Positions 19,357 to 25,852 of a DNA stretch of 64,000 nucleotides are shown piece by piece; the stretch's first letter is position 1; each line of letters begins with the position of its first letter. The stretch is from an uncultured Pseudoteredinibacter sp. (lineage in GTDB: Bacteria; Pseudomonadota; Gammaproteobacteria; Pseudomonadales; Cellvibrionaceae). The DNA is taken from NCBI RefSeq assembly GCF_947502065.1, contig NZ_CANMYE010000001.1:806001-870000 (forward strand). The letters are read 5' to 3'. A program made the position numbers and the translations under genes. Under the pieces are notes generated by a model, which worked only from the letters and a program-made list of their open reading frames with translations, was not told where the DNA came from and did no database searches.

Positions 19357-20232
19357 TTAGTTTCTCATCGGTAAACACAGTTCGTTTCTTTTTCTGTACC
19401 CTGGGTTGCAACGCCAAGAATTCCCTGAATAGTCAATGTTGGCATTTTCAGGAACTGACATTTCTTCGCAGGTTTCTCCAACTCTTTTGGATCCTCGTTT
19501 ACATTTCCATGCGTTCCCAGTGTCATTCAGATAGGTATCTGGAGGCAAAACTATTTCTTCACAGGCTTCCCCTTTTTTAAGAAAACCACGACTACAAGCC
19601 CAACCTTGCCCAAATCGCTCCAAAAAAGCATTCTTTGGTATTTGAATTTTGTCACAGGATTTTCCTTTGTCTTCGTACCCGTGATGACAAATCCACCCCT
19701 TTCCATACTCTTGAATTGTCGGGTAGCTATTAGATGGAAGGATGATCTTTACACAGTCTTCTTTCGTTTTTTGGTATCCATAGTGGCAAGCCCAGCCAAG
19801 TGTTTTATTTGTACCATCTAAGTATCCATTTAGGGGTACTCTTATCTTTTGACATTGGTTTTTAGTATCGACATAACCGTAGTTACATTTCCAGCCTTTA
19901 TTGTACTTTGAGTCTTCTAGCAAGTAGCCATTTTGAGGTACTTCGATTTTGATGCATTGATCCATGCTTTTTTTATAGCCTCGCTCACACTCCCAGTTTC
20001 TTCCCGACGAATCGAGGTAGGCTCTAGCGGGCATTTGAATAGTCATGCATTCTTCGTTAGATTTAATTAGACCATAACTGCATGATATCTGGCTTCTAGA
20101 TTTTGAGGGGTGAGAGTTGTTTTTCTCTTCAAGGTTTTCACTGCTCTGAGAAAAACCGGGTTGTGACAATAATAATAGAATTATTTTAAAAAGGAATATA
20201 ATTGTCAATTCAGTTTTATTGAGTGTCATCAT
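19357..20232 (-). CDS. Secreted protein with eight cysteine-rich repeats
   Basis: A 291-residue exported protein: Sec signal at about 1-29 (hydrophobic core IIFLFKIILLLL, cleavage near GFSQ), a short polar stretch, then eight units of about 31-35 residues. Each unit follows W.C..GY......C..I.VP.N.YL, with two cysteines about 9-10 residues apart; the first unit lacks the Trp and the last is cut after its second Cys. Paired cysteines suggest one disulfide per unit in the periplasm or on the surface. The gene starts inside the last codons of the ATP-grasp gene (17-bp overlap), so the two are coupled. I recall similar repeats in other proteobacterial surface proteins but know no function. Confidence 0.8.
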   Translation of the reverse strand: MMTLNKTELTIIFLFKIILLLLSQPGFSQSSENLEEKNNSHPSKSRSQISCSYGLIKSNEECMTIQMPARAYLDSSGRNWECERGYKKSMDQCIKIEVPQNGYLLEDSKYNKGWKCNYGYVDTKNQCQKIRVPLNGYLDGTNKTLGWACHYGYQKTKEDCVKIILPSNSYPTIQEYGKGWICHHGYEDKGKSCDKIQIPKNAFLERFGQGWACSRGFLKKGEACEEIVLPPDTYLNDTGNAWKCKRGSKRVGETCEEMSVPENANIDYSGNSWRCNPGYRKRNELCLPMRN

Positions 20233-21292
20233 CTTGCTTCATTTTTGTGGAAGAAGAGGGACCATAGGTTGGCATCATCGAATGATTGATCATGTTTGTT
20301 GGCAAATGAGGAGGGCGCGATGGAGAAGTTGGAACTTTATTATTAAGGGAGTGCTCAATCATGTGAGCAATGGTTTCATCGTAAGATTGTTTCAATCCAA
20401 TTCTGAAAGCTTCAGGGAAGTAACTTGATTCACGGGTCATACCTGGTACCAAGTTGGCTTCAATGAAGTAGAGTTTGCCAGAGCTATCCGCCTTTATATC
20501 TATTCTGGCAAAGCCCTCTGCGCCTAGTTCTACATATGCATCCATAGCAATTTTGCTAACTATATCCTTTACTTTATTGTCTGTTATCTCAACTAGGGCT
20601 TCAGAGTTATCCCTTTTGATTTTCCCAGTTAATATTCTGTGACCTTTATCAGATATGGGAGGAAATATCTCTACCCCAGATACAATGGGAGGGCCTTTGG
20701 CTGTGTCGAGTATTGCGACAGTGTATTCTCTACCAGATAAGTATCTTTCAACAAGTATGGGTTCGCCATAGGATTTCTGAAGGGAATAAATTTTTTGATT
20801 GAAGTCCTTATAACAAGATACAAATGATAAATCGCTGACCCCATTTCCGTTTGCGGCCAAGTTGGGTTTCAAGAAGAGAGGGTATTCAATAGGTAATTTA
20901 TCCTGCTGTCGGTATTGCCCTACTGCAGCTAAGAAGAATTCAGCTGTAGGAATCCCTTTTCTTTTCAGGTAGTGTTTTGCAAGTGCTTTGTTTGAGTCAT
21001 ACTCTAGAGCGTGTCGAGAAGATCCAGTGTGGGCAATTGAACACTGCGAGAAAAACTCTGATAGCCAAACTTTTTCTCCGCAGTCTAGTTTGATGTATTT
21101 AACTGCTAAGACAACCAAATCAGGGTTTCTCCAAGAGACCTTTTTTAAGTCGAGTAGCGTCCTGCATGACCTGAGGCGGCAGTTATGCCCCATCCTTTGT
21201 ATGGAATTTAAGACATTTTGGCAAGATTTATAGTTGCCGAACCCTGATTCAAGAAGGTCCTTTGTTGGTGTGGTGATAATTTCAATATTCAT
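20216..21292 (-). CDS. D-Ala-D-Ala-ligase-like ATP-grasp enzyme with low-complexity tail
   Basis: ATP-grasp carboxylate-amine ligase of 358 residues. The N-terminal third (about 1-110) resembles the Ddl N-domain (HTGSSRHALEYDSNKALAKHYL marks the start of the ATP-grasp part). ATP-binding segments are FLKPNLAANGNGVS, ILVERYLSGREYTVAILD and, for Mg2+, AEGFARIDIKADSSGKLYFIEANLVPGM. The C-terminal 45 residues are rich in Pro, Ser, Met and Asn and have no place in Ddl. It is not the housekeeping Ddl: it lies in an island and is coupled to a secreted cysteine-repeat protein. The substrate (a D-amino acid, a peptide or the neighbour protein) is unknown. Confidence 0.8.
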   Translation of the reverse strand: MNIEIITTPTKDLLESGFGNYKSCQNVLNSIQRMGHNCRLRSCRTLLDLKKVSWRNPDLVVLAVKYIKLDCGEKVWLSEFFSQCSIAHTGSSRHALEYDSNKALAKHYLKRKGIPTAEFFLAAVGQYRQQDKLPIEYPLFLKPNLAANGNGVSDLSFVSCYKDFNQKIYSLQKSYGEPILVERYLSGREYTVAILDTAKGPPIVSGVEIFPPISDKGHRILTGKIKRDNSEALVEITDNKVKDIVSKIAMDAYVELGAEGFARIDIKADSSGKLYFIEANLVPGMTRESSYFPEAFRIGLKQSYDETIAHMIEHSLNNKVPTSPSRPPHLPTNMINHSMMPTYGPSSSTKMKQDDDTQ

Positions 21293-21582
21293 AGCAATCC
21301 TTGTTTACACTAAATGGCGGTAAATGAAGGTGCTGGGAGTGATTAAATCGAGGGGAATATGTGCGAGGCTTGAGAAGCCTTGCGCTCAAGATACACTTGA
21401 TAAAAGCAATTTCAGCAAGCCAGTATGTGCTAATAATGAAACGGTGTATACATTAATTCTGATATTGTTGGTGTAGACGTGATTATAGTGGGCGACGTGA
21501 GGCTGCCAATTGTCAATTCAGGCTTGAGTTCGAGATAAGCTGAGATGCAAAATAGTTGATAACTTCTCCTGCTAAAAGATAA

Positions 21583-21857
21583 GTGGTGATAACCAGCATT
21601 ACTGGCCCGGATGTAAATGCCGATAAGACCCAGATTAACGCTGAGGAATTAACACTGACAACAATGGCTTTAAACCAGCCTGTGACAGTGACGGCAAGTG
21701 TGCCCCACCCATTTCCCCGCCAGAAGAGCGCTGGGTAACACCGGTTCAGGGGCCTAAGAACGAGATGTTCGCCAATACCCATAGGCCTGCTGGATCTACT
21801 GAGGTGGAGATCACTTTCACGCCAACCGGTTCGGGGTTATTCCTGCTAACCAAGTAG
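21583..21857 (+). pseudogene. Remnant of a larger beta-rich protein gene with a frameshift
   Basis: One frame reads VITSITGPDVNADKTQINAE and on to a TAA at 21736; the next frame takes over near the C-rich stretch at 21708-21720 and reads PPEERWVTPVQGPKNEMF up to EITFTPTGSGLFLLTK and TAG at 21855. Joined, they form a Thr/Val-rich, strand-like segment. The 5' side is blocked by a TAA at 21580, so this is a doubly damaged fragment of a gene I cannot name. A minus-strand frame across it (21513-21782) looks like a shadow. Confidence 0.5.
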
Positions 21858-22004
21858 CACATCAATAAAGACCTGAGTGGTGCCAGATATGATTTCGCCG
21901 GCCTCTCTATGCGGGTAACAATGGAAACAACCTAAGTATGAAATAACCCAGAGGTGCTGTATATTTATACAGCACCTTGAGTTTCAATATTAAAGGGAGG
22001 AGTG

Positions 22005-22184
22005 ATGGAAATTCATACAATTTCATTTTTTCCGCCATACCTGGTTAGGTTTGAAGATGGCGAAGAGTTGAACTTGGAAGAATTAACTCCTGCCAGCGAA
22101 GCCTTTAAAAGCCTTTCTTGCGATGATCAAAAGGTGGTTAGGCGCCTTCGTGATCTCTATGTTGAGGAGAAGGCTCATCCCTGA
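22005..22184 (+). CDS. Small conserved-looking hypothetical protein, 59 aa
   Basis: A short acidic protein starting MEIHTISFFPPYLVRFEDG and ending RDLYVEEKAHP. The ATG at 22005 follows GGGAGG at a good distance; a GTG one codon earlier is less likely. A second, truncated copy of its 3' half exists at 18310-18417, which supports that it is a true gene family. The F/W..PPY.V.F.DG type of start recalls small DUF2442-like proteins found beside toxin genes, but this is only a resemblance. No partner gene is next to it. Confidence 0.6.
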   Translation: MEIHTISFFPPYLVRFEDGEELNLEELTPASEAFKSLSCDDQKVVRRLRDLYVEEKAHP

Positions 22185-22344
22185 GCCGCCGAGCCTCTGT
22201 TAAGGCAACTCCAGTATATTTGTGTTGGTTTATAGCTATATTAGCCAAGTTCACCATTTGTCAGAGTGATGATTGAAATGCCAAAAAATTATGGCTATAT
22301 TGGAACTATGGACTCGACATAAAAAGGGTAGGGTGACATGGATG

Positions 22345-22372
22345 AAAAAAGGCCGCCAAGTAAAGGCGGCTA
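22345..22372 (-). terminator. Rho-independent terminator-like hairpin (minus strand)
   Basis: On the minus strand GCCGCC pairs with GGCGGC around a 7-base loop and is followed by T6. No intact minus-strand gene lies just upstream, so it may be a relic. Confidence 0.55.
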
Positions 22373-22767
22373 AAGGGTCTTAGGGTTCTTTTCCAACACC
22401 TGAGTAGGGTAAACCTAGTGCCAGCGTTCGCTGGCATTACTATAAGTAATAGCAGAAATACCGATTAATCAAAGACTTGATCTAACAAACACTAGTTTTA
22501 GTGACATCTAAATGGACAGTGCAGGGTGCGCAGGGTCACGGCGGGTAAAAAAACTCTTCCTTGAGCATAGTTACTTTCCTATATATCGCAGTTATATCTT
22601 AAATTCTTTATGGGAATATGCCATAAGAAGTAACCACCAATTAAGTACAAATTTGATCCAGTCAAAAGTACTGATTTGGGTGCTTGGTTATTGTTTGTAA
22701 TTGATTGGGCCACTAATTGGAAAGCATAGTGTCGCCCGCTAAGGGCAGGGGTGTCCAAGTGAAAAGC

Positions 22768-22795
22768 GTAAAAAAGTCGCCTAAATAGGCGGCGA
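22768..22795 (-). terminator. Rho-independent terminator-like hairpin (minus strand)
   Basis: On the minus strand the sequence GCCGCCTATTTAGGCGAC folds on CGCCTA/TAGGCG and is followed by T6. Confidence 0.5.
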
Positions 22796-22879
22796 ACGCT
22801 CAAAGATTTATCGTTGTTTAAACAACGAGGCACATCAATAAGGTTAGTCTAATCAAGTAGACCTTTAAGGATATTCATA

Positions 22880-22912
22880 AAAAGAGCCGCTGAGCGGCAG
22901 CGGCTATAAAGG
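22880..22912 (-). terminator. Rho-independent terminator (minus strand)
   Basis: On the minus strand AGCCGCTG pairs with CAGCGGCT around a 5-base loop, followed by CTTTTT. It lies 10 bases after the stop codon of the minus-strand frame 22922-23119, supporting that frame as a gene or gene end. Confidence 0.6.
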
Positions 22913-22921
22913 CCTTTATGC

Positions 22922-23119
22922 TTAGGGGGCACAAAGAAAGGAGTTACATCGGTATTTCCGATAAGGCCTCGGCAGGCATATCATTTCAACTGGCGCTAAT
23001 TCTAGTGCTTTTGGCTTAACGCTGTATGAATAATAATCAAGATTGCTTCTAACAGCCTGAATCTTGATAAATCCCAAAGCACTGTTTAAATATACAGCAT
23101 GGGAATACTCTTTAAGCAC
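22922..23119 (-). CDS. Small hypothetical protein or gene 3' end, 65 aa
   Basis: The frame reads VLKEYSHAVYLNSALGFIKI and later SNLDYYSYSVKPKALELAP, with ordinary codon use, and stops just before a good minus-strand terminator. The GTG start at 23119 has no Shine-Dalgarno, and the frame runs back only to a TAG near 23137, so the 5' end may have been lost. No family recognised. It overlaps the start of the plus-strand frame at 23099; the two cannot both be well-formed genes at that point. Confidence 0.4.
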   Translation of the reverse strand: MLKEYSHAVYLNSALGFIKIQAVRSNLDYYSYSVKPKALELAPVEMICLPRPYRKYRCNSFLCAP

Positions 23120-23371
23120 AATTTCAGCAATCTAACCGCCAATCGCCACAGTCGTGACGCCATTAAGGTAGAGGGATTTGATCGGCATTTATTCTTGGTG
23201 GGCTTTGTAGATAAGCGAAAAATTGCCCCTGGTGTGCCCAGGGTAAAGCTTATTTCGAATGGTTGGTGTAACAATTTCCTAAGTCCATGGACCTATTTGG
23301 CTGGGGGTGAATACATCGAGGGGGCGCTGATAGACGACGATGTGGTGGTTACGGAGTGGTGGTGGGGTTAG
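23099..23371 (+). CDS. Hypothetical protein, 90 aa
   Basis: The second half (KVEGFDRHLFLVGFVDKRK, then PRVKLISNGWCNNFLSPWTY and EGALIDDDVVVTEWWWG) looks like genuine coding with normal codon use and a compact beta-rich character. The first 25 residues are less convincing and there is no clear ribosome-binding site, so this may be the 3' end of a former gene. I do not recognise a family. Confidence 0.4.
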   Translation: MGILFKHNFSNLTANRHSRDAIKVEGFDRHLFLVGFVDKRKIAPGVPRVKLISNGWCNNFLSPWTYLAGGEYIEGALIDDDVVVTEWWWG

Positions 23372-23409
23372 AGTAGCGGAGTGGGTAGCGTAAGTTAAAA
23401 CGTACCGGC

Positions 23410-24123
23410 TCAACCTGTCATTGAGTCAAGTTTGTTGGCTCCATAATAATTTAGGGCCATCAAAGGAAACGCGGACAAAGCCGCAACCTTCTTATTTAGG
23501 TGCTGAGCTTTTTGAGCTGAATAGATTTCTTCCTGCGTAATTACTTTGTGTGGAAATTCTCCTTTTTGATTGACTAAGTGGTTGGCTTTTGAACAATGTA
23601 TTCGGGTTAAATGTTTCCAGTCTGTTTCGCTGAGACCTGCAACGTTGCGATATTTAACCTCGGTTTCGTTGTGCACTAAGCTTTTATAGCCTTTCCCTAA
23701 AGTTACGTCGGTTATAGTGTTATTAAAATCAGAATTATTGTTGACATGTTTGATTGCTTCAACCATGGGGTAGCTTATATGAATTTTTCCATTTTCTGTT
23801 TCATTGTCAAAATAAGACAATATTGCTTCTACCCGTTCACAGCTATAACTAGGATCATGAGAGTCGAGGTCAAAAAACAGATGCACTTCGGAAATTTTTT
23901 CGCGATCAATAGAGTTTGACTTACCCATTCTTTCAATTAGGTAGGCCCCGATATCTAGATCTGGATCATCTCGTAATTGACTGTAAAGGGAATAGATATT
24001 GGTTTTATATGCAGCCTCGATAATGGTGCAGCTGTTTGATTCAATAAAAAACCGTCTAAAGCTGCTGAGAACCTTAGACTCTGTGACTTCGCCCTCGAAA
24101 ACAAACAGCAAAATGTCAGACAT
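23410..24123 (-). CDS. TOPRIM/RloB-like putative effector of an ATPase-linked defence pair
   Basis: A 237-residue protein starting MSDILLFVFEGEVTESKVLS. The EGE.TE motif after a hydrophobic strand and the later LFFDLDSHD resemble the glutamate and DxD metal-binding motifs of TOPRIM-type nucleases (RloB, OLD C-terminal domains, AriB/DUF4435). The ATG at 24123 overlaps the end of the upstream ATPase gene by 8 bp and was chosen over an in-frame start at 24153. By analogy with PARIS (AriA/AriB) and RloAB it would be the nuclease or effector released by the ATPase upon phage sensing. The motif reading is mine and no family was confirmed. Confidence 0.6.
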   Translation of the reverse strand: MSDILLFVFEGEVTESKVLSSFRRFFIESNSCTIIEAAYKTNIYSLYSQLRDDPDLDIGAYLIERMGKSNSIDREKISEVHLFFDLDSHDPSYSCERVEAILSYFDNETENGKIHISYPMVEAIKHVNNNSDFNNTITDVTLGKGYKSLVHNETEVKYRNVAGLSETDWKHLTRIHCSKANHLVNQKGEFPHKVITQEEIYSAQKAQHLNKKVAALSAFPLMALNYYGANKLDSMTG

Positions 24124-25231
24124 TAAAGGATCCAGCGCGATACATCTTCTCAATATTATGAGCCTGCCTAAGCTCTTTGCTTGTTTTATTCATAAGCGGG
24201 TCTATGCGTCCTGCCTGCATCTCAAAGCAGCAGTCTGGTCGCATGACCTCATTGGACATCAGTTGAGTGTTGTGCGTTGTTAGCAGCACCTGCTGAGGCA
24301 GCCTCTTAATGTGGGACAGAATCAGTTTAGATAGCTCAAAATGATAGTAGGCATCGAATTCATCAATAAAAACAAATGTTGCTTCAGGTCTTTCGTATAG
24401 GACTAGCATCCAATAGTAAACGAGCATTAAAGATCTAGAGCCAGAGGACGCCACTTTGTTAAAGGGAATTAAATTGTGCCTGTGGCGCATTCCAATTGTT
24501 TGCTGGCCGTTTATCTCCATTGCCTCTAGAGAGCAGTGGACGCCAGCAGCGTTAAGAAGTTGTTGAAATTCCATCAACTTACTTGAGTTGATAATTCTCT
24601 TTTCCAAAGTATCGGAGCCGATATCAATACCTTGGTACATATTGTAGTTAACAGATCGAAAATACAGCATGCCTTTTAAAAAGTTAACAAAGTCTACAAA
24701 TGCCTTGCCGGCATCGATTATGTCAATTAGAGCGTTATTCTTGATATAGGCAATCAGTGAAACGTTTGACTCTCCGAGATTGGTTTTCAAGCTCTCGGCG
24801 CCTGGCAGGTTAATGTAGGCATTTTTGCTCGTCTGGCGGTCAAGACTGGCTACTACCCGCCCGTTAACACTAAGGTGTTCGTAAGCTATTTGGTTATAGC
24901 TAAACTTACCGTATTCATATGTGACTTGATTGCCATTAAAGTTAAATACAAATTTAAATTGGGCAATCAAGCCGCCGTGATCTGCATTTAAGTAATAGCT
25001 TTGATAGAGCTCTGATGCAGTTTTGTTATCTGTAGTATGAGATATTAGATCAAACAAGGCGTGACCTAAATTTGACTTACCAATACCGTTTTTTCCATAG
25101 ATTAGCCCTTTGGCCACTATGCTTCCTTTAGTGCAATCTTGATTGAATTCAAAGGATTTCGCTTTATCTAGGTCAAAAATGAAGCGCTCATTAAAGCCCT
25201 TAAAGTTCTCAACTTCGAATCTTGTAAGCAT
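24116..25231 (-). CDS. AAA/ABC-type ATPase of a putative two-gene anti-phage system
   Basis: An SMC/ABC-like ATPase of the AAA_15/AAA_21 type, 371 residues, beginning MLTRFEVENFKGF. Walker A is YGKNGIGKSNLGHA, the signature-like segment is SSGSRSLML, and Walker B is TFVFIDEFDAYYHFE followed by LLTTHNTQLM (switch His). The start at 25231 has AGAG six bases upstream; ATG 25237 is an alternative. It overlaps the next gene by 8 bp, giving translational coupling with a TOPRIM-like protein. Pairs of this shape (PARIS AriA/AriB, RloA/RloB, Septu-like) act in phage defence. The island context supports that role; nothing here shows the trigger. Confidence 0.75.
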   Translation of the reverse strand: MLTRFEVENFKGFNERFIFDLDKAKSFEFNQDCTKGSIVAKGLIYGKNGIGKSNLGHALFDLISHTTDNKTASELYQSYYLNADHGGLIAQFKFVFNFNGNQVTYEYGKFSYNQIAYEHLSVNGRVVASLDRQTSKNAYINLPGAESLKTNLGESNVSLIAYIKNNALIDIIDAGKAFVDFVNFLKGMLYFRSVNYNMYQGIDIGSDTLEKRIINSSKLMEFQQLLNAAGVHCSLEAMEINGQQTIGMRHRHNLIPFNKVASSGSRSLMLVYYWMLVLYERPEATFVFIDEFDAYYHFELSKLILSHIKRLPQQVLLTTHNTQLMSNEVMRPDCCFEMQAGRIDPLMNKTSKELRQAHNIEKMYRAGSFNV

Positions 25232-25261
25232 GTTCATCTCTACATATATAAATGGGGACAA

Positions 25262-25481
25262 CTAGATTGTAGGCAATCCTACAGAAAGTGCCGTAAAAAA
25301 AATACGGCAATATCAAGGGGTGGCGATAATAGCTTGCAAGTTGTCTGTATAGGCATATTTTTGTTTGATTGAGTTTGCGAACAAGAAAAGCTAAGTATTT
25401 GATGTTTTTTGGCTGATTTTGATGTTTTTGCGAACAATCGGACTTGCTAAGAGTCTGAATTTAAACAACTAAATACCACCC
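25262..25481. other. AT-rich island end with repeated motifs (possible arm-type sites)
   Basis: TTTGCGAACAA occurs at 25374-25384 and 25427-25437, and TTGATGTTTTT at 25399-25409 and 25419-25429. The clustering of direct repeats just inside attR fits recombinase or accessory-protein binding sites. No gene is present; the promoter of the ATPase gene must lie here. Confidence 0.4.
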
Positions 25482-25531
25482 TGACATGGTGGGGGTCGGT
25501 GGTTCGAGTCCACTCGGTCGTACCAATTTCT
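25482..25531. repeat. attR: 50-bp direct repeat of the tRNA-Val 3' half
   Basis: Perfect copy of 13790-13839: part of the anticodon arm, the T-arm, acceptor 3' strand, CCA and six following bases. No 5' half is present, so this is not a tRNA gene but the distal attachment site. Confidence 0.9.
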
Positions 25532-25852
25532 TTTTATGTTCTCTATGTCGGCAATAGCCATAATCATCGCAATAAGTATTTCTACAATTACGCTTTCTCA
25601 AATGTAGCTCTGCAACCGCTTTTGACTGCTCTGTTAGTTGATCAATCTATTTAAATTCTTCGTTTGTCTAAGTCCATGCTCCCTTGCTTGCGGTATTGTC
25701 CTAATAATTACGGGTTATATGGTAACTCGTCCGTCTAACCCTCTATGTAATCAAGAAATAATTCTAAATTGATAAGCTACCTGTCTTGGTCTTAACTTTA
25801 AAGTATGGGTTTTTTATACGAATAAAGACTTTTATAAGAATAGGGTAAGTTT
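25532..25852. other. Leader region of the giant gene
   Basis: About 320 bp outside the island with no gene or clear hairpin. It should hold the promoter of the giant repeat protein; I could not assign boxes with confidence. Confidence 0.4.

Larger units (their letters stand above)
22185..22921. other. Gene-poor island stretch with minus-strand hairpins
   Basis: No convincing gene; the frames of about 60-84 codons here have atypical composition. The stretch holds two minus-strand terminator-like hairpins (22345-22372, 22768-22795), a third at 22880-22912, and a palindrome TGCCAGCG/CGCTGGCA at 22419-22436. It resembles the leftover ends of several lost minus-strand transcription units. Confidence 0.5.
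13790..25531. mobile_element. Genomic island integrated in tRNA-Val(GAC), about 11.7 kb
   Basis: Perfect 50-bp direct repeats bound the region, the left one in the 3' half of tRNA-Val. The content is accessory: DarT/DarG, an IS256-family element, an IS3 fragment, an ATP-grasp/cysteine-repeat pair, an ATPase/TOPRIM-like pair and several broken genes, with long gene-poor spacers and visibly more A+T-rich coding than the flanks (judged by eye). No integrase, excisionase or mobilisation gene is visible, so the island is probably stranded or moved in trans. The insertion sequences and the decayed genes suggest deletions after arrival. Confidence 0.88.

Noticed and set aside
20216..21292. Housekeeping D-Ala-D-Ala ligase
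   Set aside because: It is in an island, has an extra low-complexity tail and is coupled to a secreted repeat protein; no cell-wall gene cluster is near.
21513..21782. Minus-strand 89-codon frame as a membrane protein gene
   Set aside because: The plus-strand reading of the same bases gives a more natural protein across a frameshift; the minus frame has no ribosome-binding site.
18310..22184. Direct repeats of a composite transposon
   Set aside because: The 75-bp match 18310/22095 is part of a duplicated gene frame, not an IS end, and no transposase is paired with it.
22185..23410. Integron cassette array
   Set aside because: Small frames with hairpins suggested it, but no attC-type core sites or regular cassette spacing were found.
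25482..25531. Second tRNA-Val gene
   Set aside because: Only the 3' half is present; the D-arm and 5' acceptor strand are missing, so it is an attachment-site copy.
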